A stretch of DNA of 64,000 bases from Paraburkholderia sp. (GCA_004322045.1 SCRN01000034.1:1-64000); one strand, 5' to 3'. Positions 26,395 through 35,205 are shown, counted from the first letter of the stretch. Made by a program: numbers and translations. Notes: generated from the sequence alone by a model not told the origin.

Positions 26395-27894
26395 TCACTC
26401 GATAGCGAACGCATCGCGCAACCTACCCGCGATCTCTTGCGCTTGGGCGGGCGATCCTACGTTGGTGAAGCCCATCAGTAAGCCCTGGCTGCGCCGACGC
26501 AGCGCCGTCGTCGCATACCGCTCCGAGAGCGCCTGACACGCGAATCCCGCTCGTTGAGCCCGGCGCGCCAGCGTGCGATCGCCGACGCGCGCGCGAATGC
26601 GTACGACCAAGTGCATTCCCCCACGGGTCGGATCGACGTCCAGCCGCTCGCCGAGCGCCTCGCGCAATGCCTGCACGAGCCAAGCCCGACGCCGCGCATA
26701 GAGCAACCGCATTTTCTTCAAATGACGGGCGAAGTGCCCCGCCGTCAAGAGTTCGGCAACCGCCTCCTGCAACAAGCGCGAACCGCGGCTTGGCGCTGCG
26801 CGAAGCGCGCTTTCGAACGCCGGTGCGGTCGCCCTCGGCACGACCACATACCCGAGCGATAGCGCGGGGAACAGCACTTTCGAAAAACTCCCGGCATAAA
26901 TGACGCGGTCGCGCGCATCTAGGCTCTTGAGCGCGGGCAAAGTGGGCCCGGCGTAGTGAAACTCGCCGTCGTAGTCGTCTTCGAATATCCAAGCCTTCGC
27001 ACGCGACGCCCAGTCGAGCAACGCTAGCCTGCGCGATACCGTCATCGAGATGCACAGCGGCGCCTGGTGCGATGGCGTCACCACGGCCATTCGGGCGTTG
27101 GGCGCTTTCTCTCGGCCGGCCGCATCGTTCAGTCCGTCGGCGTCGACGGGGACCGGATGGGCAATCCACGACCCGCATTCCAACACCTTGCGCGTGGGTG
27201 GATAGCCGGGATCTTCGATCCATACGGTATCGCCACGCCGAAGCAGCACGCTCGCGGCCAACGTGAGGGACGCGCAATAGCCTGTGGTGATGAAGACCTG
27301 ATCGGCGCTGCACAGAACACCGCGTGACATGAGCAAATAGGCGGCGATGGCTTGCCGAAGCGCGGGCTCTCCGCACGGATCGCCATATCCGAGATCGGCC
27401 GTCGACGTCGTCCGAACGCGGCGTGCCGCGAGCCTTGCCCACACCTTCCGCGGAAATGCATCGAGCGCCGGGATGCCCAGCTGCAGCGGCAGCGGCGAGA
27501 GCGCTTGCTGCGACGGTGAGGCGAGCCGCTTCGGCTTCGATGCCGTCGTCGCCCACCTCGCCGGCGCCGGCGCGTGAGCGCGGCGGGTACGCGGCGAGCG
27601 CGGCAGATGGGGCGACACGATCGTCCCGGCCGGACCGCGCGCCAATAGGTAGCCCTCTCCGGCCAGCCGCTGATAGGCGGCTTCGACCGTGCCGCGCGCG
27701 ACGCTCAACTCGCTCGCCAGCGTACGCGCGGACGCCACGCGCGCCCCGGGCGCGAGCACGCCGGTGTCGATCGCCATCAACAAGCGCTCGTAGAGTTGGA
27801 GCCCGAGCGGAACCCCCGTTCGCCGATCGATGGGGGAAATCGCTGCATTTCGTTGAATCTCGTTCCGCGGGAGCTTTGACGATGGCCTAGTCAT
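26395..27894 (-). CDS. MocR/PdxR-family transcriptional regulator (GntR HTH plus aminotransferase fold)
   Basis: 499-residue MocR-type regulator. N-terminal winged helix (LYERLLMAIDTGVLAPGARV; LSVARGTVEAAYQRLAGEGYL) and a C-terminal class I aminotransferase-like domain with the PLP lysine in YAGSFSKVLFPALSLGYVV and the IFEDDYDGEFHY motif. Such proteins respond to PLP or amino compounds. It is divergent from the epimerase gene (79 nt between starts), its most likely target. Confidence 0.9.
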   Translation of the reverse strand: MTRPSSKLPRNEIQRNAAISPIDRRTGVPLGLQLYERLLMAIDTGVLAPGARVASARTLASELSVARGTVEAAYQRLAGEGYLLARGPAGTIVSPHLPRSPRTRRAHAPAPARWATTASKPKRLASPSQQALSPLPLQLGIPALDAFPRKVWARLAARRVRTTSTADLGYGDPCGEPALRQAIAAYLLMSRGVLCSADQVFITTGYCASLTLAASVLLRRGDTVWIEDPGYPPTRKVLECGSWIAHPVPVDADGLNDAAGREKAPNARMAVVTPSHQAPLCISMTVSRRLALLDWASRAKAWIFEDDYDGEFHYAGPTLPALKSLDARDRVIYAGSFSKVLFPALSLGYVVVPRATAPAFESALRAAPSRGSRLLQEAVAELLTAGHFARHLKKMRLLYARRRAWLVQALREALGERLDVDPTRGGMHLVVRIRARVGDRTLARRAQRAGFACQALSERYATTALRRRSQGLLMGFTNVGSPAQAQEIAGRLRDAFAIE

Positions 27895-27973
27895 TTCACG
27901 TGATTTTGGTTCTTTTCACTGGTGCATCGTACGCGCAAACTTGCACAATCTACAACCGAGGACCCGATTCATC

Positions 27974-28723
27974 ATGAGCGAAACCATCTTCCTGGCCGGC
28001 GCAGCCGGCGCGATCGGCGCCGCACTCACGCCGTTGCTGGTCGAAGCGGGCTATGAGGTCTACGGCACGACCCGGCGTCTCGAGCGCACCGACGGCATTC
28101 GGGCAGCGGGCGCCCATCCGATTCTCGTCGACGTGTTCGATCGCGACACGTTGGCCGATGCAATCGAGCGCATCGCACCGACGATCGTGATCCATCAGTT
28201 GACCGATCTACCGCCAGGACTCAATCCGAAAGCCATGGGCCAGGCCATCGCGCGCAATGCCCGCATCCGCGCTGAAGGAACGGCCAACCTCGTTGCAGCG
28301 GCGCGCGCTGCCGGCAGCAAACATATCGTCGCGCAAAGCATCGCCTGGGCGTATGCGAGCGGACAGGCGCCGTATGTGGAGTCGCAGCCGCTCGATTCCG
28401 AGGCGCAAGGGGCTCGCGCCATCACGGTCAACGGCGTGATCGCGCTCGAGCGCTGTGTCTTGAGCCTCAATGAAGCGGGCGGCATCGGCACCGTGTTGCG
28501 CTACGGGAATCTGTATGGCCCGGGAACGGGCCGCGAGACGGCGCAAGGGGCCAGCCCGCTGCATGTCGAGGCTGCGGCTTGGGCCGCCTTGCTTGCCGTG
28601 CAGCGCGCGCGCGGCGGCGTCTTCAACATCGCCGAAGACAGCGCGGAAGTGACGAGCGAGAAGGCCAAGCGTGAATTGGGCTGGCGTGCGGATATGCGGT
28701 CCGCACATTCGCCCGCGCAATGA
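27974..28723 (+). CDS. NAD-dependent epimerase/dehydratase (extended/atypical SDR)
   Basis: 249-residue Rossmann protein with the SDR nucleotide motif LAGAAGAIGAAL at the N-terminus and arginine-containing YGTTRRLERTDG after it. It lacks an obvious YxxxK dyad (the region reads SIAWAYASGQAPYVESQ), so catalysis is uncertain and the substrate unknown. The ATG at 27974 was preferred over an upstream start because it begins the fold directly. Divergent MocR regulator upstream; convergent LysR gene downstream. Confidence 0.8.
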   Translation: MSETIFLAGAAGAIGAALTPLLVEAGYEVYGTTRRLERTDGIRAAGAHPILVDVFDRDTLADAIERIAPTIVIHQLTDLPPGLNPKAMGQAIARNARIRAEGTANLVAAARAAGSKHIVAQSIAWAYASGQAPYVESQPLDSEAQGARAITVNGVIALERCVLSLNEAGGIGTVLRYGNLYGPGTGRETAQGASPLHVEAAAWAALLAVQRARGGVFNIAEDSAEVTSEKAKRELGWRADMRSAHSPAQ

Positions 28724-28749
28724 AGAGAGCGCCGACGCGTGCCTAGCGA

Positions 28750-29652
28750 TCAGCTTCGCGCCGGCGCGCGCTCGGTTTCCGCCGAGATCCGTTGCGCGAG
28801 GAAATCCACGAGCGCGCGCACCCGCCGAGGCAGCGCGCGCCGGCTCGGCCAGACGAGATGGATCGGGGCGGGTTCAGGTTCATACTCGGTCAAGACGAGT
28901 TCGACGCAGCCTGCGTCCAAGTACTCCTGCACCTGGCCCAGCGGCGCACGCGCGATGCCGAGCCCGGCCACCGCAGCCCGATTGCACGCTTGCGCGTGGC
29001 TCGATCGAAACCGCCCCGTGACACGGACAGCCTTGCCGTCTGGGCCGAATAGCCAAGATTCCTCCCCGATGCTTTTTCGCAGCAGGCATTCATGGCCGGC
29101 CAAGTCTTCGGGCACTCGGGGGTACCCCCGAACGGCAAAGTAGCCCGGCGCGCCGAAGATCACCCGCCGCAGCGTGCCGATGCGCCTAGCCTTCAAATCC
29201 GACGGCGGGAGCGCGCCCAGCCTGAGCGAGACATCGATCCGCTCCTCGGCCAGATCGACGTGCCGCTCCGATAACAACAACTCGATGCCGACGTTGCCGT
29301 GCAGCGTCATGAAATCGGCGACCGCAGGCGCCAAGTACTGCGTACCGAACCAGGTCGGGGCCGCCAATCGGATCGCGCCGCGCAGCTGCGGCCCTTGGTC
29401 GGCCAGCGCCTCGCGTGCCGCGACGATCTCGCGCATCGCCGGCCGGATTCTGTCGATGAACGCAAGGCAGGCGAGCGTGGCATGGACGCGTCGTGTCGTC
29501 CTGATGAACAGCGACACGTTCATTTGTCGTTCCATCGCCGCCAAGGTCCGGCTGACCGATTGCAGCGACCGCCCCAATGCAGCAGCCGCAGCGGTCAAGC
29601 TGCCATGATCGGCCACGGCGAGCAAAACCGCGTAGTCCTCGTCTGCCCTCAT
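28750..29652 (-). CDS. LysR-family transcriptional regulator
   Basis: 300 residues: N-terminal winged HTH (DYAVLLAVADHGSLTAAAAALGRSLQSVSRTLAAMERQM) and a periplasmic-binding-like effector domain (GAIRLAAPTWFGTQYLAPAVADFM). The start at 29652 is chosen for the family N-terminus; an upstream in-frame ATG adds 20 residues. Divergent from the GlcG-like gene with 127 nt between, its likely target. Confidence 0.9.
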   Translation of the reverse strand: MRADEDYAVLLAVADHGSLTAAAAALGRSLQSVSRTLAAMERQMNVSLFIRTTRRVHATLACLAFIDRIRPAMREIVAAREALADQGPQLRGAIRLAAPTWFGTQYLAPAVADFMTLHGNVGIELLLSERHVDLAEERIDVSLRLGALPPSDLKARRIGTLRRVIFGAPGYFAVRGYPRVPEDLAGHECLLRKSIGEESWLFGPDGKAVRVTGRFRSSHAQACNRAAVAGLGIARAPLGQVQEYLDAGCVELVLTEYEPEPAPIHLVWPSRRALPRRVRALVDFLAQRISAETERAPARS

Positions 29653-29779
29653 CTCTGGATTCTCTCGGTTATCGGAAGAATGTCTGTCGATTCCCGCCGC
29701 TACCGCGGGCATCGAACAAGACCTACATTCTAGGCCGAGGCACGACGCGCCCCTCGATCTTCCTTAAAAGAGAAAACGC

Positions 29780-30235
29780 ATGACCAACATGACCGACGCC
29801 CCTCCTACGCTTTCCCCCCCTCGCTACGGCGCGCCGATTACGCTCGAGCTTGCCCAACGGGTCGCGCAAGCCGCACAGTGCGAGGCGCAGCGCAACCGCT
29901 GGCCGATGGTAATCGCGATCGCCGATAGCGCGGGGCACCTTGTTTTGTTGCAGCGGCTCGATCAAGCACAGCTTGGCAGCATCGAAGTCGCTCGGCAAAA
30001 GGCACAAACCGCCGTGTATTTTCGCCGCCCGACGAAGCGCTTCGAGGACGCGTTGGCGCAAGGCGGACTGCATCTGCGCTTGCTCGGCATGACGAACCTG
30101 ACGCCGCTCGACGGCGGCCTGCCGCTCGTCGTCGACGGCGAGGTGGTAGGTGCAATCGGTGTCTCGGGCATGCAATCGCACGAAGACGCCCAGGTCGCGC
30201 AAGCAGGCGCGGCGGCGCTGGACTCGGTGCACTAG
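29780..30235 (+). CDS. GlcG/HbpS-family heme-binding-like protein
   Basis: 151-residue single-domain protein of the GlcG/HbpS family: ELAQRVAQAAQCEAQRNRWPMVIAIADSAGHLVLLQRLDQAQ, then the SIEVARQKAQTAVYFRRPT segment and the glycine-rich GEVVGAIGVSGMQSHEDAQVA tail. Members bind heme or small oxidised molecules; function here is unknown. Controlled probably by the divergent LysR. Confidence 0.82.
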   Translation: MTNMTDAPPTLSPPRYGAPITLELAQRVAQAAQCEAQRNRWPMVIAIADSAGHLVLLQRLDQAQLGSIEVARQKAQTAVYFRRPTKRFEDALAQGGLHLRLLGMTNLTPLDGGLPLVVDGEVVGAIGVSGMQSHEDAQVAQAGAAALDSVH

Positions 30236-30269
30236 CAGAGCGCGCCTAGCGCTTACCGCCGGTGTTCGG

Positions 30270-30917
30270 TCAGGCCCTGCCCTTGGCCCCACCGGCGGCG
30301 CATATCATCGCGACGCCGGCTTCGGCTGTCGCCCGCAGCGCCGCGCGCTTGTCTCCGGCACGCGAGCGTACCGCTAGCGTGTGCAAGATGGCCGACGCGA
30401 TCTTCGACAGCATGGCTGCGTCCGCATCGGGACCGAGTTCGCCGCCCGCTTGCGCGCGAATGAACCGCGCCTCGAAGGCACGATCGAACGCTCGCAATCC
30501 GGTGGCGAGGATCTCGCGCACGGCGTCGTCATTCACGGCCTCGACGGCCGCGGTGCCGATCAAGAAGCACCCCTGCGGCCGGCTAACGTCGCGAAAGTAA
30601 AGCCCCAAGGCAAGATCGTAGACATGCCGCAGGGCATCGGCGAGCGGGGCATCGCCGCTCAACGCCTCTTCCATCGCGATTCGATTGACTTCGACATAGC
30701 GCTCGAGCGTGGCGAGATACAGCGCACGCTTATCCCCGAACGCGCCGTATAAGCTCGGCCGGTTCATGCCCATCGCGGCGCTCAGTTCATCCAGCGTCGT
30801 CGCGCTATACCCGCTTTGCCAAAACGTATCCCGCGCTCGGGACAACGCTTCTTGAGCGTCATACGCCCGAGGACGTCCGCGCGAGCGCCGCTCGCTACCC
30901 TCGTCTTTTTGTACCAT
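30270..30917 (-). CDS. TetR-family transcriptional repressor
   Basis: 215 residues from the ATG at 30917 (a TTG 39 nt upstream is also open). HTH of the AcrR/YcdC type: ALSRARDTFWQSGYSATTLDELSAAMGMNRPSLYGAFGDKRALY. The C-terminal domain resembles TetR_C proteins with GCFLIGTAAVEAVNDD. Divergent from the glutathione S-transferase gene, which it most likely represses. Confidence 0.9.
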   Translation of the reverse strand: MVQKDEGSERRSRGRPRAYDAQEALSRARDTFWQSGYSATTLDELSAAMGMNRPSLYGAFGDKRALYLATLERYVEVNRIAMEEALSGDAPLADALRHVYDLALGLYFRDVSRPQGCFLIGTAAVEAVNDDAVREILATGLRAFDRAFEARFIRAQAGGELGPDADAAMLSKIASAILHTLAVRSRAGDKRAALRATAEAGVAMICAAGGAKGRA

Positions 30918-30969
30918 GTCGAATAAAAATGCTTGACGCAATGAATTTATGTTCAATATAGTACAAAAA
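30906..30969 (+). promoter_or_regulatory. GST promoter with inverted GTAC arms (TetR operator candidate)
   Basis: A sigma70-like pair TTGACG (30933-30938), 18 nt, TATAGT (30957-30962) drives the GST gene. The region is bracketed by TTTTTGTAC (30906-30914) and GTACAAAAA (30961-30969), perfect 9-bp inverted arms, one overlapping the -10 and one the TetR start. A smaller TGAA-n6-TTCA symmetry lies between. Confidence 0.45.
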
Positions 30970-30991
30970 TCAAACGAGGAGGAGATCGGAC

Positions 30992-31624
30992 ATGGAACTG
31001 TACTTTTCGCCGCTAGCGTGTTCGTTGGCCACGCGTATTGCGTTTTACGAAGCCGGCTACGACGCGCGATACATGCAGGTAGACACGAAGCGCAAGCAAG
31101 TGCTCGGGGGAGGCGATTTCTTCGAGATCAATCCGTTGGGGCAAGTGCCGGTTCTTCGCACGGACGAGGGGGCATTGCTGTTCGAGAACACGGCCATCCT
31201 GCCGTACGTGGCCGATCGTCTCCCAGCGGCCAAGCTTGCGCCGGCCGGCGGGTTCGAACGCGCCAGGCTACAGCAATGGCTGGGCTTCATCAGCACCGAA
31301 TTGCACAAGGCGCTGTTCGTGCCGATGCTCGACCCCGCAGCACCGGACGACGTCAAACGCTATGCGCGCGAAAAGGTCGCGCTGCGGATGAGCGTGCTCG
31401 AGCGGCACCTGAGCGCCCGTGAATGGTTGCTCGACGCATTCGGCGTTGCCGACATTTACCTCGCGGTGGTGCTCAATTGGGCACGCTATTGCGATGTCGA
31501 TATTGCGCATTGGCCGGCCGTCCACGCCTATTTCAAGCGGGCGTTGGCGCGGCCAGCGTTGGCGCGAGCGTTCGAAGAGGAAATGACGCTTTATCGGGAA
31601 GCGCTCGCGCGCGAAAACGCGTAG
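30992..31624 (+). CDS. Glutathione S-transferase family protein
   Basis: 210 residues: thioredoxin-fold N-terminal domain (MELYFSPLACSLATRIAFYEAG, with Ser/Cys near the usual catalytic place; NPLGQVPVLRTDEG and LFENTAILPYVAD form the glutathione site) and an all-helical C-terminal domain (FGVADIYLAVVLNWARYCDVDI). Excellent Shine-Dalgarno GAGGAGGAG. Substrate unknown; TetR control suggests an inducible detoxification role. Confidence 0.92.
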   Translation: MELYFSPLACSLATRIAFYEAGYDARYMQVDTKRKQVLGGGDFFEINPLGQVPVLRTDEGALLFENTAILPYVADRLPAAKLAPAGGFERARLQQWLGFISTELHKALFVPMLDPAAPDDVKRYAREKVALRMSVLERHLSAREWLLDAFGVADIYLAVVLNWARYCDVDIAHWPAVHAYFKRALARPALARAFEEEMTLYREALARENA

Positions 31625-31696
31625 CCCACGGCACAGCACGCCACAACACTGCCCGGCGCGCCCCCTTCGCGCCGGGAACATTCCTTTAGGCTCGGC

Positions 31697-32161
31697 TCAA
31701 TCGAGGAGATCGAGCATGCCGAGTCCGTTGGCTTCGCAGTACTGACGATAGGCATTCAACTGCGTCGCGGCGGAAACGCGATGCCGCACAGAGCCGTCGG
31801 CGCCGAGGAACTCCACCTCGCCATGCACGACCACGAATACCGTCAACGGCACTTCGCCCACCACTTTCCACCAATCGGTATTGCCCGGCGGCTCATACAC
31901 GTACTCGCCCGGGCCGACGCGCTCCCCCGTGCATAACACCCGTTCGCCTTCGAGATTGAATGCGTGAATTTCGCCGGTATGGCGATGCAGCGGCATTGTT
32001 GCGCCGGGGCTCATGCGCATCATTTCCACGAAGCCGCGACCATCGGCAAAAAAGCGCAACGGCTTCCAGGACTTGACGGGCGATTCGGGAATCCACGGCA
32101 TGTCACGTGCGGTCGTGATGCGCGCGGGAAGATATTGGATCGTCGATTCGAATTCGCTCAT
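31697..32161 (-). CDS. Cupin protein, 2,4'-dihydroxyacetophenone dioxygenase-like
   Basis: 154-residue single cupin. The metal site is visible as PLHRHTGEIHAFNLEG with further conserved GPGEYVYEPPGNTDWWKV, and the C-terminal LNAYRQYCEANGLGM helix typical of the DAD-type cupin family. It may be a metal-dependent dioxygenase of a small aromatic or keto compound. The ATG at 32161 follows GGAG. Divergent from a MocR regulator, its probable controller. Confidence 0.82.
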   Translation of the reverse strand: MSEFESTIQYLPARITTARDMPWIPESPVKSWKPLRFFADGRGFVEMMRMSPGATMPLHRHTGEIHAFNLEGERVLCTGERVGPGEYVYEPPGNTDWWKVVGEVPLTVFVVVHGEVEFLGADGSVRHRVSAATQLNAYRQYCEANGLGMLDLLD

Positions 32162-32255
32162 GAGCTTGGCTCCGGTACGAGCGCAAAAGCGCCGTTTCAT
32201 GAGCTCAATTTAGCGGTACACTGGCTCGTTTTTTGAGCCGGACTTTGCCCGTTTC

Positions 32256-33752
32256 ATGGAACCAGTTTTCGAGTTTCCACTCGCGCTCGACAAGCATGGC
32301 CCGCAGACGCTTGCGCGGCGGCTTCATCAACAACTGCGCGCCGCGATCGTCGAGCAGCGGTTGGCCGCCGGGACACGGCTACCGTCGACGCGCCGCGTGG
32401 CGCAGGCTTATGGCATCGCACGCAATACCGTCATCGCCGCCTACGACCTGCTGATGGCCGAAGGTTTCATCGTGACGCGCTCCGGTGCGGCGGCCGAGGT
32501 GGCCGATCTGTCGCAGTGGCGGCATATGGCCCCGCGCAAGCGCACCCGCACACGGCCGGTGCTACCGCTCGCCATTGATTGGCGCAAAGCGCAATCAAGC
32601 GAGAAACATACCGCCTCTGCGGCCACGGCGACGGCGGCGGCCCGGCCGCCTGCAGCATCCGCTCGCGGCTTCCACCTTGGCCTGCCCGATCATCGCTGGT
32701 TTGCCACGGACGTTTGGCGCCGCTTGTTGCTGCGCTCGAGCAGCTTCGCGCTGCCCGACGCGTTCGGCTACCCGCCGGCTGAGGGCCGCCCGTTACTGCG
32801 CGCCGCTATCGCGCAGTGGGTCGCCTACACGCGCGCAGTCGTCTGCACGGAGCAGGACGTAATCGTCACATCGGGCGCGCAACAAGCGTTCGACCTACTC
32901 GCACGCGTGCTCGTCGCGCGCGGACATACCAAGGTCGCGATCGAAGACCCCGGTTATCCGCCGCTTCGCGCGGCTCTGCTAGCTGCCGGGGCGCAACTCG
33001 TGCCGGTGCCGGTCGACGAATATGGGCTCATCGTCGATAGGTTGCCGGCCGATGTGCGGCTCGTTTGCGTCACGCCATCACACCAGTTTCCGACCGGCGT
33101 CGCGATGTCGCTCGCGCGTCGGCAAGCATTGCTCGACTTCGCGCAGCGCACTCGTGCGGTCATCATCGAAGACGACTACGACGGCGAGTTTCGTTACGGG
33201 ACCGATCCGCTCGATGCGCTGCAGACGCTCGACCGCGAAGCGAGCGTGATCTATGTCGGCACGTTTTCGAAGATCATGTTTCCATCGCTTCGGGTAGGGT
33301 ACGTCGTAGCGCCACCGTGGTTGATCGGCGCCTTGGCCGCCGCCAAGCAATGTGCCGATAACGGCGGCAACGTGGCGCTTCAGGAAGCGCTCGCACGCTT
33401 CATCCTCGACGGGCATCTGGCGAAGCACACGCGGGTGATGAGAAAGCGCTACGCAAGCCGGCGCGATGCATTGCTCGGCGCGATCGAGCGCAAACTCGGC
33501 GATTGGTTGATTGCGGTCCCGCCTCGCGCTGGCATCCACTTGTATGCAAGGTATCGGGACCGCCGCCGGGCGAAGCGGATCACGACGCTCGCCGCGCATC
33601 ATGCTGCCGGCGCACAGCCGGCCGGCGACTTCCTACTCGACCATCGGCAAGCGACGTCCGATAGCGGTATAGCGTTCGGTTTCGGCTATATCGACGAAGC
33701 CGAGATCGAGAGCGCGATCACTCGATTGGCACGCGCGCTGGATGGTGGTTAG
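32256..33752 (+). CDS. MocR/PdxR-family transcriptional regulator
   Basis: 498 residues: GntR winged helix (RLHQQLRAAIVEQRLAAGTRLPSTRRVAQAYGIARNTVIAAYDLL) and an aminotransferase-like domain with IIEDDYDGEFRYG and the PLP lysine in YVGTFSKIMFPSLRVGYVV. An Ala-rich, Arg-rich linker of about 50 residues separates the two. The 94-nt divergent gap to the cupin gene has GGTAC twice and a GGCTC-n7-GAGCC inverted repeat, plausible operator parts. Confidence 0.92.
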   Translation: MEPVFEFPLALDKHGPQTLARRLHQQLRAAIVEQRLAAGTRLPSTRRVAQAYGIARNTVIAAYDLLMAEGFIVTRSGAAAEVADLSQWRHMAPRKRTRTRPVLPLAIDWRKAQSSEKHTASAATATAAARPPAASARGFHLGLPDHRWFATDVWRRLLLRSSSFALPDAFGYPPAEGRPLLRAAIAQWVAYTRAVVCTEQDVIVTSGAQQAFDLLARVLVARGHTKVAIEDPGYPPLRAALLAAGAQLVPVPVDEYGLIVDRLPADVRLVCVTPSHQFPTGVAMSLARRQALLDFAQRTRAVIIEDDYDGEFRYGTDPLDALQTLDREASVIYVGTFSKIMFPSLRVGYVVAPPWLIGALAAAKQCADNGGNVALQEALARFILDGHLAKHTRVMRKRYASRRDALLGAIERKLGDWLIAVPPRAGIHLYARYRDRRRAKRITTLAAHHAAGAQPAGDFLLDHRQATSDSGIAFGFGYIDEAEIESAITRLARALDGG

Positions 33753-33772
33753 CGGCTTTCCGTCGGCGAAAT

Positions 33773-33804
33773 CGCCGCGGCTTCGGAGGAACAAAGCCGC
33801 GGCG
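33773..33804. terminator. Hairpin between convergent MocR and fdhA genes
   Basis: Perfect 11-bp arms CGCCGCGGCTT (33773-33783) and AAGCCGCGGCG (33794-33804) with a 10-nt loop. Placed between two converging stops (33752 and 33827), it could end transcription from both sides, though no U-run follows on either strand. Confidence 0.5.
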
Positions 33805-33826
33805 CCCTATACGATCACGCTTACGC

Positions 33827-35023
33827 TTAGGCTGCCTTAAGCATGCCGTGCGGATCGATGACGAACTTGCGCGGCGCGCCGCCATCGAATGCGCGGTAGC
33901 CTTCGGGCGCTTGATCGAGCGAAATGACGGTGACGTTGACGATCTTCGCGATCGGCAATCTGTCCCACAAGATCGCCTGCATCAAATTGCGGTTGTATTT
34001 CATCACCGGCGTTTGGCCCGTGTGGAACGAATGGGACTTGGCCCAGCCAAGGCCCAGCCGCAGGCTCAAGCTGCCGCGCCGTGCCGCCGGATCGGTCGCG
34101 CCCGGATCGTCCGTGACGTAAAGGCCGGGAATACCGATGGCGCCGGCCGCACGCGTGATTTCCATCAGCGAGTTCAATACCGTGGCCGGCGCTTCCTGCA
34201 TGTGCGCGTTGCCGTGTCCGTGCGCTTCGAAACCCACGCAATCGACCGCGCAGTCGACTTCCGGTTTGCCAAGAATTTGCTCGATCTGTTCGCCGACCGA
34301 AGCGTCGAGCGACAGGTTCACGGTTTCGAATCCCATTGCCTTCGCGTGCTCGAGACGCTGCGCATTCATATCGCCGACGATCGTCACCGCCGCGCCGAGC
34401 AAACGCGCCGACGCCGCGGCCGCCATGCCGACCGGGCCCGCGCCGGCGACATAAACAGTCGAGCCCGGTTTGACGCCCGCGGTGACGGCGCCGTGATAAC
34501 CCGTCGGCAAGATATCGGACAAGCAAGTCAGATCGCGGATCTTCTCGAGCGCTTGATCGCGATCGGGAAACTTCAGCAGATTGAAATCGGCATACGGCAC
34601 GAGCACGTACTCGGCTTGCCCGCCAATCCATCCGCCCATGTCGACGTAGCCATACGCGCCGCCGGCGCGCGATGCGTTCACATTCAAGCAAACGCCGGTG
34701 TGCTGATCCTTGCACATCGGGCAGCGGCCGCAGGCGACGTTGAACGGCACGGAAGCGAGATCGCCGATCTTGAGCGTCTCGACGTCGCGCCCGACTTCGA
34801 CCACCTCCCCGGTGATTTCGTGACCAAGCACGAGCCCAACGGGCGCGGTCGTGCGGCCGCGCACCATGTGTTGATCGGAGCCGCAAATATTCGTGCTGAC
34901 CACCTTCAGGATCACGCCGTGCTGGATCGAGCGGCCGCTCGGATCGACCATCTTCGGATAGTCGATCGACTGCACTTCGACCTTGCCCGCGCCTTGATAC
35001 ACGACACCTCGGTTGCTGCTCAT
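33827..35023 (-). CDS. fdhA: Glutathione-independent formaldehyde dehydrogenase
   Basis: Zn- and NAD-dependent enzyme oxidising formaldehyde to formate, 398 residues, as in Pseudomonas putida FdhA. Catalytic zinc ligands C47 (NICGSDQH) and H68 (GHE); structural zinc cysteines C98, C101, C104, C112. NAD fold AGAGPVGMAAAASA. Shine-Dalgarno AAAGGAG. It handles formaldehyde from GbcA and DgcA. It is divergent from betB, in the place that betI often holds. An inverted repeat GATCGCC-GACG-GGCGATC (35046-35063) lies in its leader. Confidence 0.94.
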   Translation of the reverse strand: MSSNRGVVYQGAGKVEVQSIDYPKMVDPSGRSIQHGVILKVVSTNICGSDQHMVRGRTTAPVGLVLGHEITGEVVEVGRDVETLKIGDLASVPFNVACGRCPMCKDQHTGVCLNVNASRAGGAYGYVDMGGWIGGQAEYVLVPYADFNLLKFPDRDQALEKIRDLTCLSDILPTGYHGAVTAGVKPGSTVYVAGAGPVGMAAAASARLLGAAVTIVGDMNAQRLEHAKAMGFETVNLSLDASVGEQIEQILGKPEVDCAVDCVGFEAHGHGNAHMQEAPATVLNSLMEITRAAGAIGIPGLYVTDDPGATDPAARRGSLSLRLGLGWAKSHSFHTGQTPVMKYNRNLMQAILWDRLPIAKIVNVTVISLDQAPEGYRAFDGGAPRKFVIDPHGMLKAA

Positions 35024-35099
35024 CGCATTCGTCTCCTTTCGTCTCGATCGCCGACGGGCGATCATCTTGCGGCGGGGCGCGCAACGCTTGGAATCGCAG

Positions 35100-35117
35100 A
35101 AATGCGAGACGCGCGCC
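35100..35117 (+). promoter_or_regulatory. 18-bp block shared with the choV upstream region
   Basis: AAATGCGAGACGCGCGCC matches AAATGCGACACGCGCGTC upstream of choV (58047-58064) at 16 of 18 positions. It lies 77-94 nt before the fdhA start. It may be an fdhA-side operator half. The same bases also loosely resemble a sigma54 site, which I rejected. Confidence 0.4.
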
Positions 35118-35176
35118 ACTCGCTCGCTGCCGTTTGCAGCGTAGTCCGCAACGGGTCGCCGCGATCGTACAAAACG

Positions 35177-35205
35177 CGACATGCGCTTGCTAGAACACGA
35201 CACGC
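35177..35205 (+). promoter_or_regulatory. Candidate AraC-type operator: CGACnnnCGCTTGC element, copy 2
   Basis: CGACATGCGCTTGC (35177-35190), identical to the 14-mer upstream of the betaine-binding-protein gene, followed 21 bp after the first base by CGACACGC (35198-35205). It lies about 94 nt before the betB start and 154 nt before fdhA. No betI gene is nearby, so another regulator must act here. Confidence 0.6.

Noticed and set aside
26395-33752. The regulator/enzyme pairs as a genomic island
   Set aside because: No integrase, transposase, tRNA or attachment repeats, and base composition matches the surroundings; they read as ordinary chromosomal genes.
35103-35118. Sigma54-like site upstream of fdhA (TGGCGCGCGTCTCGCA, minus strand)
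   Set aside because: It matches the fixed GG and GC but departs from the -24/-12 consensus at two key bases, and the same bases belong to the block shared with the choV region.
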